Position numbers and translations under genes: made by a program
The notes under the pieces: model-generated
What the model was told of the DNA's origin: nothing
Seen by the model: only the letters and a program-made list of their open reading frames with translations
The model's database searches: none
Part shown: one piece after another, positions 1 through 6,049 of the stretch
Position numbering within the stretch: position 1 is the first letter of the stretch
How the letters are laid out: the number at the start of each line of letters is the position of its first letter
Origin: an uncultured Lachnospiraceae bacterium
GTDB taxonomy: Bacteria > Bacillota > Clostridia > Lachnospirales > Lachnospiraceae
Direction: 5' to 3'
NCBI GenBank assembly: GCA_910587305.1
Contig: CAJUKV010000065.1
Span: 328-15,008, forward strand
DNA length: 14,681 nt

Positions 1-76
1 AGCATCTCATAGAGACGCAAGCATCTCATAGAGACGCAAGCATCTCATAGAGACGCAAGCATCTCATAGAGACGTA
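1..76. repeat. Four tandem copies of a 19-bp hairpin-prone unit
   Basis: The unit AGCATCTCATAGAGACGCA occurs at 1-19, 20-38, 39-57 and 58-76, with one substitution in the last copy (GTA for GCA). A fifth partial copy, AGCATCTCAT, follows at 78-87. Each unit can fold on itself: GCATCTC and GAGACGC pair around an ATA loop with one mismatch. The array runs into the left window edge, so its total length is unknown. A unit of 19 bp is not a multiple of three, which argues against coding. There are no spacers, so it is not a CRISPR array. Function unknown. Confidence 0.9.
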
Positions 77-147
77 AAGCATCTCATTGGCATTTGGCGA
101 CTGCAGCGAGGGTCCATATCCTGCTGCCATGCAGTGTGCTCCGCAGC

Positions 148-182
148 GCCGCAAGCTTGACGCCCCGCCTCTTGCGGCGGGG
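148..182 (+). promoter_or_regulatory. Competing hairpins, attenuator/terminator-like
   Basis: Two perfect stems share bases and cannot form together. GCCGCAAG (148-155) pairs with CTTGCGGC (171-178). CCCCGCC (163-169) pairs with GGCGGGG (176-182) around TCTTGC, followed by TTGTTGACTTTG. The second stem looks like a weak intrinsic terminator for transcripts entering from the left, and the first would act as an anti-terminator stem. The T tract is poor, so terminator function is uncertain. The rest of 88-284 holds only smaller hairpins (for example GATGG/CCATC at 219-233) and no credible gene. Confidence 0.4.
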
Positions 183-284
183 TTGTTGACTTTGCAAACA
201 AAGAGCCGGTCGGACATGATGGCATGACCATCTGACGACTGCCACGTAAGGCAAAGCCCCCGCAGCTTGTTGCGCGGTCTTTTA

Positions 285-312
285 TTGATATCCGTAAGCT
301 CAGCTCTATAGC
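285..312 (+). promoter_or_regulatory. Candidate promoter for the secreted protease gene
   Basis: TTGATA (285-290) and TATAGC (307-312) are separated by 16 bp, a passable vegetative -35/-10 pair. They lie about 43 bp upstream of the protease start at 356 and its AAGGAAGAAAG ribosome binding site (336-346). The -10 box deviates from TATAAT at two positions, so this is a candidate only. Confidence 0.4.
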
Positions 313-355
313 GGGTTGCTGATTTATTAGACGGAAAGGAAGAAAGCATGAGAGT

Positions 356-1207
356 ATGAGTTGGAAAAAAAGGATTTGCTGTTTTTTTATAATGGCGCTT
401 ATGCCGGGAATATTTGCTTTCCCTGTAAAAAGGTCGAATGCCTTTGAGGGCGGGGAAGAAAAACAGCCGCATTTGATTCAGGCTACTGCCTTAGAAGATG
501 ATTATAAAGGGATGGTGGAGCTTGGGCTTGCAAGTACACCTTATTTGGAGGAGACGGATTTTCAGAAAGCTTTCCAAAATGTGCTGTGCAGTTGTGTACG
601 GTTCCAAGTGAAGGGCCATTACGGGAGCGGCATCATTTTTCAAATGCTGGAAAGCGAAATAATCCTTGTGACAAACAGGCACGTATTGCAGTACTGGGAT
701 GAGGACAGCTACGTGACTTTTTTTAATGGAAGGGTTTCAGGGGGAACGGTAATTGGAGTTTCTGACAAAGCAGATATCGGATTTATCAGCATTCCTGTGG
801 AGCAATTTACTTATGAGGAGCTCCTTCTTTTCCGAGGAATTAGAATGGAGCGGGAAAATGATGCGGAGAATGAACAGGATGGGAAGATAGCGGTCCCAAA
901 GCCGGACACCGATTTTTTTATGATAGATATGGCGTCCGAATGGAATGCACCTGTGATGAAACTGGGTAAGGTGATAGATCCTTGCGTTTTTTTGGAGGAT
1001 TTTCAGGCGGAAATGCTTTATGGAAGCGGAGACGCTGTTCCGGGCATGTCTGGATGCGGCGTTTTTGACGGGCACGGATGCTTCCTGGGAATGCTCTCCG
1101 GCGGTACATTACAAAGCGAGATTGCGGCCGTTTTGGCGCAAACGATTTATACACAATATGAAGAAATAGATTCCGATAGAAAAAAACCAGCTCATGAGGA
1201 CGTATGA
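356..1207 (+). CDS. Exported trypsin-like serine protease
   Basis: The 283-residue product starts with a basic residue cluster and a hydrophobic stretch (about 4-24) that fits a signal peptide or N-terminal anchor. The body has the order of a chymotrypsin-fold protease: a strand plus TNRHVL with candidate catalytic His109, KADIGFISI with candidate Asp140, and PGMSGCGVFD with candidate nucleophile Ser232, followed by a GMLSGG strand. The usual GNSGGP is replaced by GMSGCG, which is seen in divergent HtrA/trypsin-like peptidases. No PDZ domain is evident. The ATG at 356 is preferred because an ATG at 348 runs into a stop after three codons, and AAGGAAGAAAG precedes it. The last codons are also the terminator of the convergent rpsT gene. 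Substrate unknown; it would act outside the membrane. A cysteine-rich content (residues 78, 80, 210, 234, 242) may allow disulfides. Confidence 0.8.
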   Translation: MSWKKRICCFFIMALMPGIFAFPVKRSNAFEGGEEKQPHLIQATALEDDYKGMVELGLASTPYLEETDFQKAFQNVLCSCVRFQVKGHYGSGIIFQMLESEIILVTNRHVLQYWDEDSYVTFFNGRVSGGTVIGVSDKADIGFISIPVEQFTYEELLLFRGIRMERENDAENEQDGKIAVPKPDTDFFMIDMASEWNAPVMKLGKVIDPCVFLEDFQAEMLYGSGDAVPGMSGCGVFDGHGCFLGMLSGGTLQSEIAAVLAQTIYTQYEEIDSDRKKPAHEDV

Positions 1208-1213
1208 GCTGGT
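1180..1213 (-). terminator. Intrinsic terminator of rpsT, inside the protease 3' end
   Basis: ACCAGCTCAT (1186-1195) and ATGAGCTGGT (1204-1213) form a perfect 10-bp stem with an 8-nt loop. On the minus strand the stem is followed by a run of Ts, the complement of A1180-A1186. This is a canonical rho-independent terminator for rpsT. It overlaps the last codons and the stop of the convergent protease gene, and on the plus strand it lacks a T tract. Confidence 0.85.
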
Positions 1214-1252
1214 ACGTTTATGTCTATCTAAATTAGTAAATGCCGTGAGAAA

Positions 1253-1516
1253 TTAGTTCATCTTGTTTACGGCCAGAGCTAAACGTGATACTTTTCTGGA
1301 AGCCGTATTCTTATGATAAACGCCTTTGCTGGTAGCCTTGTCGATAGTAGCCGTAGCAGCAACTAAAGCTTTTGCAGCGGCATCCTTATCGTTTGCTTCA
1401 ATGGCAGCATTGACTTTCTTAATCGCTGTCTTGACGCCGGATCTGATTGCTTTATTTCTCTCAGCCTTGGTTCTGTTTACTAAGATTCTCTTCTTTGCAG
1501 ATTTAATGTTAGCCAC
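1253..1516 (-). CDS. rpsT: 30S ribosomal protein S20
   Basis: The 87-residue product begins MANIKSAKKRILVNRTKAERN and is rich in Lys/Ala, the classic S20 pattern that binds 16S rRNA early in 30S assembly. The start is the GTG at 1514-1516, placed 8 nt after AGGAGG. A longer reading from GTG at 1525 would overlap that ribosome binding site and add three residues not found in S20. Length matches the family. It is divergent from gpr, the same neighbour pair as in Bacillus subtilis (known genomic fact). It has its own promoter (1605-1633) and terminator (1180-1213), so it is monocistronic. The ~80-nt leader contains a CATTAA/TTAATG inverted repeat, a possible site for feedback control, which is inference. 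Confidence 0.97.
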   Translation of the reverse strand: MANIKSAKKRILVNRTKAERNKAIRSGVKTAIKKVNAAIEANDKDAAAKALVAATATIDKATSKGVYHKNTASRKVSRLALAVNKMN

Positions 1517-1604
1517 GATGTACACCTCCTATTACATTCATCAGTTTCTAGATGTTTCATTAAAGCCGGAGACACGGACGTCTTAATGTAAACACACATG
1601 TATT

Positions 1605-1633
1605 ATTTTATCCATGAAAAGAGTATCTGTCAA
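1605..1633 (-). promoter_or_regulatory. rpsT promoter (sigma-A type)
   Basis: Read on the minus strand, TTGACA (1633-1628) and TAAAAT (1610-1605) are separated by exactly 17 bp. The predicted transcript starts near 1598, leaving a leader of about 80 nt before the GTG start of rpsT. A perfect -35 box fits a highly expressed ribosomal protein gene. Confidence 0.85.
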
Positions 1634-1700
1634 TACATAAATGAAGAATATTTGGAAATTACTGTTTTGGAAGTTACTTTTTATATGGTGTCCGGAGGAC

Positions 1701-1850
1701 GCTTTGAAAAAACAAATATTCCAACGCATGTTGCGTTTGTCATCGCACTCTCATTCTGCAAAAACGTAGCAGACGCCAGGTTCGAAAAGACCTCATCAAG
1801 CGCTGACGTTTTTGCAAGGGCTCCTTTTGGAATATTTGTTTTTACCAAGC
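1701..1850. repeat. 150-bp imperfect palindromic element between rpsT and gpr
   Basis: The outer arms 1701-1723 and 1828-1850 are inverted repeats matching at 21 of 23 positions, including a perfect 16-bp core (1708-1723 / 1828-1843). A second perfect pair lies inside: TGCAAAAACGT (1757-1767) and ACGTTTTTGCA (1806-1816). The left arm carries its own small hairpin AACGCA-TGT-TGCGTT (1723-1737). The region is AT-rich at the tips and would form a long branched hairpin in DNA or RNA. No target duplication is obvious. It may be a MITE-like element or a structured leader for gpr. An open frame across it has no family resemblance and is disregarded. No confident sigma-G promoter for gpr was found between 1851 and 1924. 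Confidence 0.7.
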
Positions 1851-1934
1851 TGTTTATTGGCCGCCTTTTTAAAAGAAACTTGGATGATATAAATATTTTG
1901 ACCCGACAGATAATCTTGCGGGGCAGGAGGGAAG

Positions 1935-2843
1935 ATGAGCAGCTTAAGAGTCAGGACAGATTTAGCCCTTGAAGTACGAGAGAATATGGAGGAGGGCGCG
2001 AAGGAGTGCAGGGGCGTTTCCGTGGAGGAAGAATATAAGGAGGAAAGCGAGCTGAAAATTACCAGGGTGGTGATTGAAACCATGAACGGCGCAAAGGCGA
2101 TGGGGAAGCCCATAGGGACTTATATTACCTTGGAAGCGCCTGCCATGGCTTTGCCGGACGAGGATTATCATGAGGAAATAGCGCGGGAGCTTGCCGTGCA
2201 GCTGAAAAAGATTATTCCGGATATAGATAAGGAGCTATCGGTTATGGTGGTGGGGCTGGGGAACCGGGATGTGACGGCGGACGCCTTAGGGCCTAACGTG
2301 GTGGACAATCTTACCATTACAAGGCATATGGTAAAGGAATATGGGAAAGCGGCCTTTAATCAGAAAAAGGTTCATATGGTCAGCGGGCTTGTGCCGGGAG
2401 TTATGGCAAAGACAGGCATGGAGTCCCAGGAGATCATTAAGGGCGTGGTGGAAAAAACAAAGCCGGATGTGGTGATCGTGATTGACGCTCTGGCCGCCCG
2501 TTCGACAAAGCGCCTTAACAGAACCATCCAGATCACCAACACAGGCATTCATCCCGGCTCCGGCGTTGGCAATCACAGAAACGCCATCACGGAGGACGCC
2601 CTTGGGGTGCCGGTTATTGCCATAGGGGTTCCCACTGTGGTGGACGCGGCCACCATTGTAAGCGACGCTTTTGAAAAAATGATGCGCCTGACAGGGGAAG
2701 AGCCTTTGGAAATACAGGATAATCTTCTTGCGGGCCTTGGCGAGCTCTACAATATGTATGTGACCGGGAAGGATGTGGATTACGAGATTAAACAAATCAG
2801 CCATATCATATGCAATGCGCTAAACAGCGCCCTTGAAATTTAG
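1935..2843 (+). CDS. gpr: Spore germination protease GPR
   Basis: The 302-residue protein matches the GPR aspartic-type endopeptidase that degrades small acid-soluble spore proteins when the spore germinates. Recognisable blocks are VRTDLA (6-11, at the zymogen processing region), GLGNRDVTADALGP (107-120, with conserved Asp116), PGVMAKTGMES (154-164), VIDALAARS (182-190, with conserved Asp184), GIHPGSGVGN (204-213) and GVPVIAIGVPTVVDAATI (224-241). It is shorter than the ~370-residue Bacillus enzyme: the N-terminal propeptide has few residues and an insertion in the C-terminal third is missing. The ATG at 1935 follows AGGAGG by 4 nt. A gene like this implies an endospore former. The usual next gene spoIIP is absent; a hairpin and a mobile-looking repeat follow instead. 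Confidence 0.96.
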   Translation: MSSLRVRTDLALEVRENMEEGAKECRGVSVEEEYKEESELKITRVVIETMNGAKAMGKPIGTYITLEAPAMALPDEDYHEEIARELAVQLKKIIPDIDKELSVMVVGLGNRDVTADALGPNVVDNLTITRHMVKEYGKAAFNQKKVHMVSGLVPGVMAKTGMESQEIIKGVVEKTKPDVVIVIDALAARSTKRLNRTIQITNTGIHPGSGVGNHRNAITEDALGVPVIAIGVPTVVDAATIVSDAFEKMMRLTGEEPLEIQDNLLAGLGELYNMYVTGKDVDYEIKQISHIICNALNSALEI

Positions 2844-2875
2844 TATCATCCATTTTAATTGCGGTGGATGATACT
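2842..2875 (+). terminator. Hairpin after gpr, probable transcript end
   Basis: AGTATCATCCA (2842-2852) and TGGATGATACT (2865-2875) form a perfect 11-bp stem with a 12-nt loop immediately after the gpr stop. No T run follows, so it is not a canonical intrinsic terminator; it may stabilise the 3' end. It abuts the left TA boundary of the MITE-like element. Confidence 0.5.
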
Positions 2876-2877
2876 TA

Positions 2878-3087
2878 GTACAACGAATATTAAGTAACTG
2901 GCACCTTGACTTGCCTGATTGTTCATCTGCGGCGTTGGTCTACGCTCCGCTTCGGTCCGTGCTAAACGTGTGCCACCGGCACACAGCACCGTCAATCGCC
3001 GTAGCCACCGCTACGACTCTTTCCTCCGCCTTGCATCTGAAGCAATCATTCTGCGTCAATGTACCAGAAACTTAATTTTCGTTGTAC
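2878..3087. mobile_element. MITE-like 210-bp element with ~24-bp terminal inverted repeats
   Basis: The ends begin GTACAACGAA and match as inverted repeats over the first 24 bases with three mismatches. Looser similarity continues inward (TTGAC, then TGATTG in both arms). Both ends are flanked by TA (2876-2877 and 3088-3089), the target duplication expected for Tc1/mariner or IS630-type transposition. The centre holds compact hairpins: GTGTGCC/GGCACAC around 2969-2985 and CGTAGC/GCTACG at 3000-3015. There is no transposase, so mobility would need one in trans. The outer flank on the right repeats the end sequence GTACAACG (3090-3097), giving an 18-bp perfect palindrome at 3080-3097. Open frames within are incidental. 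Confidence 0.7.
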
Positions 3088-4232
3088 TAGTACAACGGCA
3101 GGGTGACGCTGAAGGTGGTCATTTCATTTTCACTGGACGCGCCTATGGTTCCGCCATGTAAGGTGACAATTTCTTTGGCGATGGCAAGCCCAAGGCCTGC
3201 GCCGCCGGTATTTGTGCTGCGGGCCTCGTCCATGCGGAAAAATTTTTCAAAAATGGCGTTTAGTTTTTCGGCGGGAATGGTTTTTCCCTGGTTGATAAAA
3301 CAGATAAAAATATCCTTTTCCCGCTTACCGGCATAAACCTTAATGGGAGTGTTGGGGTAGCTGTAAGATATGGCGTTTTTTAATATATTATTAAACACTC
3401 TTGCCAGCTTCATGGAATCTCCATAGACGGTAAGGCCTTCTTCCGCTTGCAGTTCCGCCGTGTTGCCGTGGCTGGTAAGGAGAGGATAAAATTCATCGGT
3501 GAGCTGCATCAGCATAAAGGAAAGGTCAATGGTCTCCTTTTCCAGTACAATCTGCTGAAGGTTGTATCTGGTAATTTCAAAAAACTCATTGATCAGCTTT
3601 TCCAGCCGTAGAGCCTTGTCAAGGGTAATATGTATGTACTTTTTCCGCTGGGCCTCAGGCATGTCAAAAGCTTCCTCTAACAGGTCAAGGTAACTGATGA
3701 CTGAGGTAAGGGGGGTCTTTAAGTCATGGGCAAGATAAGTAATCAGGTCGTTTCGGCGGGCTGTCTCATCCCGCATGGCCTGCTCATGGCGCTGCATGGT
3801 AGATTTGATCTGCACCATTTGGGAGGCAACCTCCACATAGGACGGTGGGAAAACGTCGTTGGATTCAATATCGTGATGCATATAGGTTGAAAGCATACGA
3901 CTGGTCTTTGAGATGGACTTTTTCACCTGATTTTTGGCATAAATATGGGAAATCAGATAGACGGACAGAACGAACCCGACGAGTAGCACAAAAAACAGGG
4001 TCAGAATAATCCCTTTTATTTTGCGCCAGTCAGGGTGATAGTAGTGGATGGCCTCGTTTGAAACGGGATCAAGCTGTTCGTCAATATAGAAATAATGCTC
4101 CGCAATCCAGTCCAAAAAGGAGCCGTTAAAAACAATATCCGTCAGATAGTAAATGCCATAGCCAATGCCCAGGGCAAGGCACAGGAAAATCACCAGATAG
4201 ATGATAAATTTGGTTTTATCCTTAACCTTCAA
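3087..4232 (-). CDS. VanS-like sensor histidine kinase
   Basis: The protein is about 381 residues if started at the TTG at 4230-4232. It has two membrane segments (about 9-30 and 73-97) around a ~42-residue external loop, a linker, the phosphoacceptor block YLAHDLKTPLTSVISYLDLL with His169, and an HATPase domain with FNNILKNA (N box) and GGAGLGLAIAKEI (G box). The pattern of the dimerisation region, including ITLDKALRLEKLINEFFEIT, closely follows enterococcal VanS, and the length also matches (384). The frame is open to a TTG at 4280, but that start has no ribosome binding site; a GGGGG tract precedes the TTG at 4232, which overlaps the end of the regulator gene by 11 nt as expected for translational coupling. 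GTG at 4244 is another option. The C-terminus ends at LPLY where the MITE-like element begins. The ligand is unknown, and no vanHAX-like genes are in view. Confidence 0.9.
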   Translation of the reverse strand: MKVKDKTKFIIYLVIFLCLALGIGYGIYYLTDIVFNGSFLDWIAEHYFYIDEQLDPVSNEAIHYYHPDWRKIKGIILTLFFVLLVGFVLSVYLISHIYAKNQVKKSISKTSRMLSTYMHHDIESNDVFPPSYVEVASQMVQIKSTMQRHEQAMRDETARRNDLITYLAHDLKTPLTSVISYLDLLEEAFDMPEAQRKKYIHITLDKALRLEKLINEFFEITRYNLQQIVLEKETIDLSFMLMQLTDEFYPLLTSHGNTAELQAEEGLTVYGDSMKLARVFNNILKNAISYSYPNTPIKVYAGKREKDIFICFINQGKTIPAEKLNAIFEKFFRMDEARSTNTGGAGLGLAIAKEIVTLHGGTIGASSENEMTTFSVTLPLY

Positions 4233-4920
4233 TCTTGTATCCACACCCCCAGACGGTTTTAATATATTTGGGATCTTCAAAGGAATCGTTCATCTTTTCC
4301 CGCAGATGCCTGATATGAACGGTGATGGTATTGTTGCTTTTGCTGAAATATTCTTCCCCCCACACGGCATGGAACAGTTCTTCCGCGCTGATAACCTGTC
4401 CCTTTTTCTGACAGAGTACATAAAGAATCGTAAATTCGGTGGGCGTCAGGGAAAGGGGTTTTTCGTCTAAAGTACATTCGTGAGTCAGACTGTTGAGCAT
4501 CAGGCCGCCGTGGACGATAATCTGAGAATCCTCCGATGGGGCGGTCTGATTATACTTTTTGTACCTTCTAAGCTGGGCCTTTACCCTTGCAATCAGCTCC
4601 AAGGGGCGGAAAGGTTTGGTCATGTAATCGTCTGCGCCAAGCGTAAGCCCGGTAATTTTGTCGGTTTCCTCCTCCTTGGCAGTGAGCATAATAATGGGAT
4701 AGTTATGATTTTCCCGGATTTTCTGGCAAAGCTTAAAGCCGTCCATTTTGGGCATCATCACATCTAAAATAGCAAGATCCAATTCCTCCGTCTCGGCAAG
4801 CTTCCAGGCTTCCAAAGGGTCATAAAATGCATAAACGGTATAGTTTTCATTTTGCAGATAAAGAGAAATCAAATCGGTGATTTCCTTTTCATCGTCAACG
4901 ATCAGTATTTTTTCGCTCAT
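4222..4920 (-). CDS. VanR-like OmpR-family response regulator
   Basis: The 232-residue product has a receiver domain with acidic DDE (9-11), phosphoacceptor Asp53 in AILDVMMP, and Lys102 in GADDYMTKPF, followed by a winged-helix DNA-binding domain ending in TVWGCGYKIEG. Long stretches, such as RPLELIARVKAQLRRYKK and SKSNNTITVHIRHLREKMND, read as in VanR of the glycopeptide-resistance clusters. The ATG at 4918-4920 is chosen because GGAGGG lies 7 nt upstream; an upstream extension of 10 residues would read through that site. It is followed, with overlap, by the cognate kinase. Orthologous VanRS-like pairs without resistance genes are known in commensal Clostridia. Its targets cannot be told from this window. 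Confidence 0.93.
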   Translation of the reverse strand: MSEKILIVDDEKEITDLISLYLQNENYTVYAFYDPLEAWKLAETEELDLAILDVMMPKMDGFKLCQKIRENHNYPIIMLTAKEEETDKITGLTLGADDYMTKPFRPLELIARVKAQLRRYKKYNQTAPSEDSQIIVHGGLMLNSLTHECTLDEKPLSLTPTEFTILYVLCQKKGQVISAEELFHAVWGEEYFSKSNNTITVHIRHLREKMNDSFEDPKYIKTVWGCGYKIEG

Positions 4921-4947
4921 AAGAATCCCTCCTGGTGAATTTGTAAA

Positions 4948-5095
4948 CAATAAGCTGCCTCGCGAAGCGCGGAAGCGTTTGTTACAATAAGCTGCCTCGC
5001 GAAGCGCGGAAGCGTTTGTTACGATAAGCTGGCTCGTGAAGTGTGGCAGCGCTTGCTACGATAAGCCGGTTCGCGAAGTTTGGCAGCATTTGTTG
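4948..5095. repeat. Four tandem 37-bp repeats upstream of vanR-like gene
   Basis: Units are 4948-4984, 4985-5021, 5022-5058 and 5059-5095. The first two are nearly identical; the third and fourth have diverged. The centre of unit 1 reads CGCGAAGCGCG, which can fold as a 4-bp stem with an AAG loop, and in units 3 and 4 changes occur in the flanking AAGC...GGCAGC parts. There are no spacers, so it is not CRISPR. The array lies 28 bp upstream of the vanR-like start and would be in the 5' leader if transcription starts near the TATAAT at 5215-5220. Confidence 0.9.
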
Positions 5096-5346
5096 TCTTT
5101 TGTAGTCTCTAATCTTATGATTTGCTGCTCTGGCGTATTAAGGAATTGTTACTTTTTTAACATAGAAAGCCCCTAAAATGCGTCATCCTCTGTCTCTTGT
5201 GGACAATCCCTTTTATTATAACAGATATAACGTATCGGAACTTCCTTTTGATGACAGAAAAAGATTAAGATTTTCCTAAGTTTTGATAAATTCACCTTTC
5301 AGGATTGGAAATGCAATAAATATATGGTGTGAAGCTGCCGCACCGG
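5096..5346 (-). promoter_or_regulatory. Intergenic region with candidate vanR-like promoter
   Basis: On the minus strand a perfect TATAAT sits at 5220-5215, but no good -35 box is found at 16-18 bp. Further upstream CTTAGG (5280-5275) and CTTAAT (5269-5264) form an 11-bp-spaced direct repeat, a spacing typical of OmpR-family operators; it lies too far from the TATAAT to act as in the right-hand system. A transcript from here would have a leader of about 290 nt that contains the 37-bp repeats. No gene is seen in this stretch. All of this is candidate-level. Confidence 0.35.
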
Positions 5347-5817
5347 CTATGTCACCGCCTGTAAATTTATCATGGAAATGATTTGGTTTTGGCTGTCCTC
5401 TACGGCTTCAATCCTGACCCTGCCAATTCTGTTTCGAATCGTTTCAAAATCCGTATCGGGGAAAAGCCTTTCACATAAACGGTTGGTTTCGGGCGACGCC
5501 CCCATCAAGGCTGTCGCAAGAGTATCAACATCAAAGTGTTTCAAAGCTCCTCGCAATTCTTTTTCAGGGATTGTGGATAGCTGCTCAAAATCCGTTATTC
5601 TTTTTGGCCGTATGTCCGGCTCCAATATCTGATTTATCGTGACATCATATAACCCGGAAAGCTGTAATAATACTTCTAAGTCGGGTATGGTCGTTCCCGT
5701 TTCCCACTTTGAAACGGCCTGCCTTGATATACCTAAGCGCCGTGCCAAATCTTCCTGTGTATAATTGTGGCTTTTGCGCAGGAATTGTAAATATTTTGAT
5801 ACGATAGTGATGTTCAT
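5347..5817 (-). CDS. XRE-family regulator with FliG C-terminal-like domain
   Basis: Residues 5-65 of the 156-residue product form a classic Cro/CI helix-turn-helix (LRKSHNYTQEDLARRLGISR followed by QAVSKWETG and a PDLEVLLQLSGLYDVT tail). Residues 84-152 are unlike the usual XRE partner domains. The segment ELRGALKHFDVDTLATALMG (87-106) and GRVRIEAVEDSQNQIISMIN (132-151) follow the FliG C-terminal pattern (ALKGAS..., then G-PVRL-DVE-AQ--I). FliG is the flagellar rotor protein that contacts the motor stator, yet no flagellar gene is near. The domain may be a protein-interaction module here. The ATG at 5817 follows AGAGAGG by 7 nt. The upstream region has GATAAG/CTTATC repeats that could be an operator. 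Function and targets unknown; the HTH call is certain, the FliG resemblance is from pattern reading. Confidence 0.88.
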   Translation of the reverse strand: MNITIVSKYLQFLRKSHNYTQEDLARRLGISRQAVSKWETGTTIPDLEVLLQLSGLYDVTINQILEPDIRPKRITDFEQLSTIPEKELRGALKHFDVDTLATALMGASPETNRLCERLFPDTDFETIRNRIGRVRIEAVEDSQNQIISMINLQAVT

Positions 5818-5854
5818 AGAACTGCCTCTCTCTATTCTTGCCGGTTTTTGACTT

Positions 5855-5912
5855 CCTTATCATTATAAGATATATGGGGAAAAGATAAAAGAATTTGATA
5901 AGCGCGATAAGG
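5855..5912 (-). promoter_or_regulatory. Candidate promoter/operator of the XRE gene
   Basis: On the minus strand TATAAT (5867-5862) is preceded at 17 bp by a weak TTTTAT (5890-5885). Copies of the heptamer CCTTATC/GATAAGG flank it: CCTTATC at 5855-5861, GATAAG at 5897-5902 and GATAAGG at 5906-5912. XRE proteins usually bind short inverted repeats over their own promoter, so autoregulation is plausible. The remaining stretch to 6049 holds no gene; a plus-strand TTGACA-17-TAACAT at about 5987-6015 may be chance. Confidence 0.4.
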
Positions 5913-6049
5913 CAAGTGTTGGTTGCTAAGGGGTGTTTGACTTTGGTCAGACGATTTGTCGGCCGGTGAAAAATTCAAATTAGGGATTGACAGAACAGAA
6001 AAAGAGACTTAACATAATAATAAGAAATGGGTTTTCACCGTACATCTTG

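Noticed and set aside
1..76. CRISPR array
   Set aside because: The 19-bp units are directly adjacent without spacers; the same applies to the 37-bp units at 4948-5095.
26..472. 148-codon minus-strand open frame over the left edge
   Set aside because: It runs through the 19-bp repeats, both competing hairpins and the start of the protease gene, has low-complexity Arg/Cys-rich content and no recognisable domain; the frame is incidental.
1598..1972. 124-codon plus-strand frame between rpsT and gpr
   Set aside because: It begins near the rpsT transcription start, crosses the palindromic element and overlaps the gpr start; no ribosome binding site or family pattern supports it.
2919..3161. 80-codon frame inside the MITE-like element
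   Set aside because: It is a by-product of the palindromic repeat, overlaps the kinase 3' end and resembles no known protein family.
5987..6015. Plus-strand TTGACA-17-TAACAT as an antisense promoter into the 6050-6568 gene
   Set aside because: The -10 box is weak and no plus-strand gene follows; such a match is expected by chance in AT-rich sequence.
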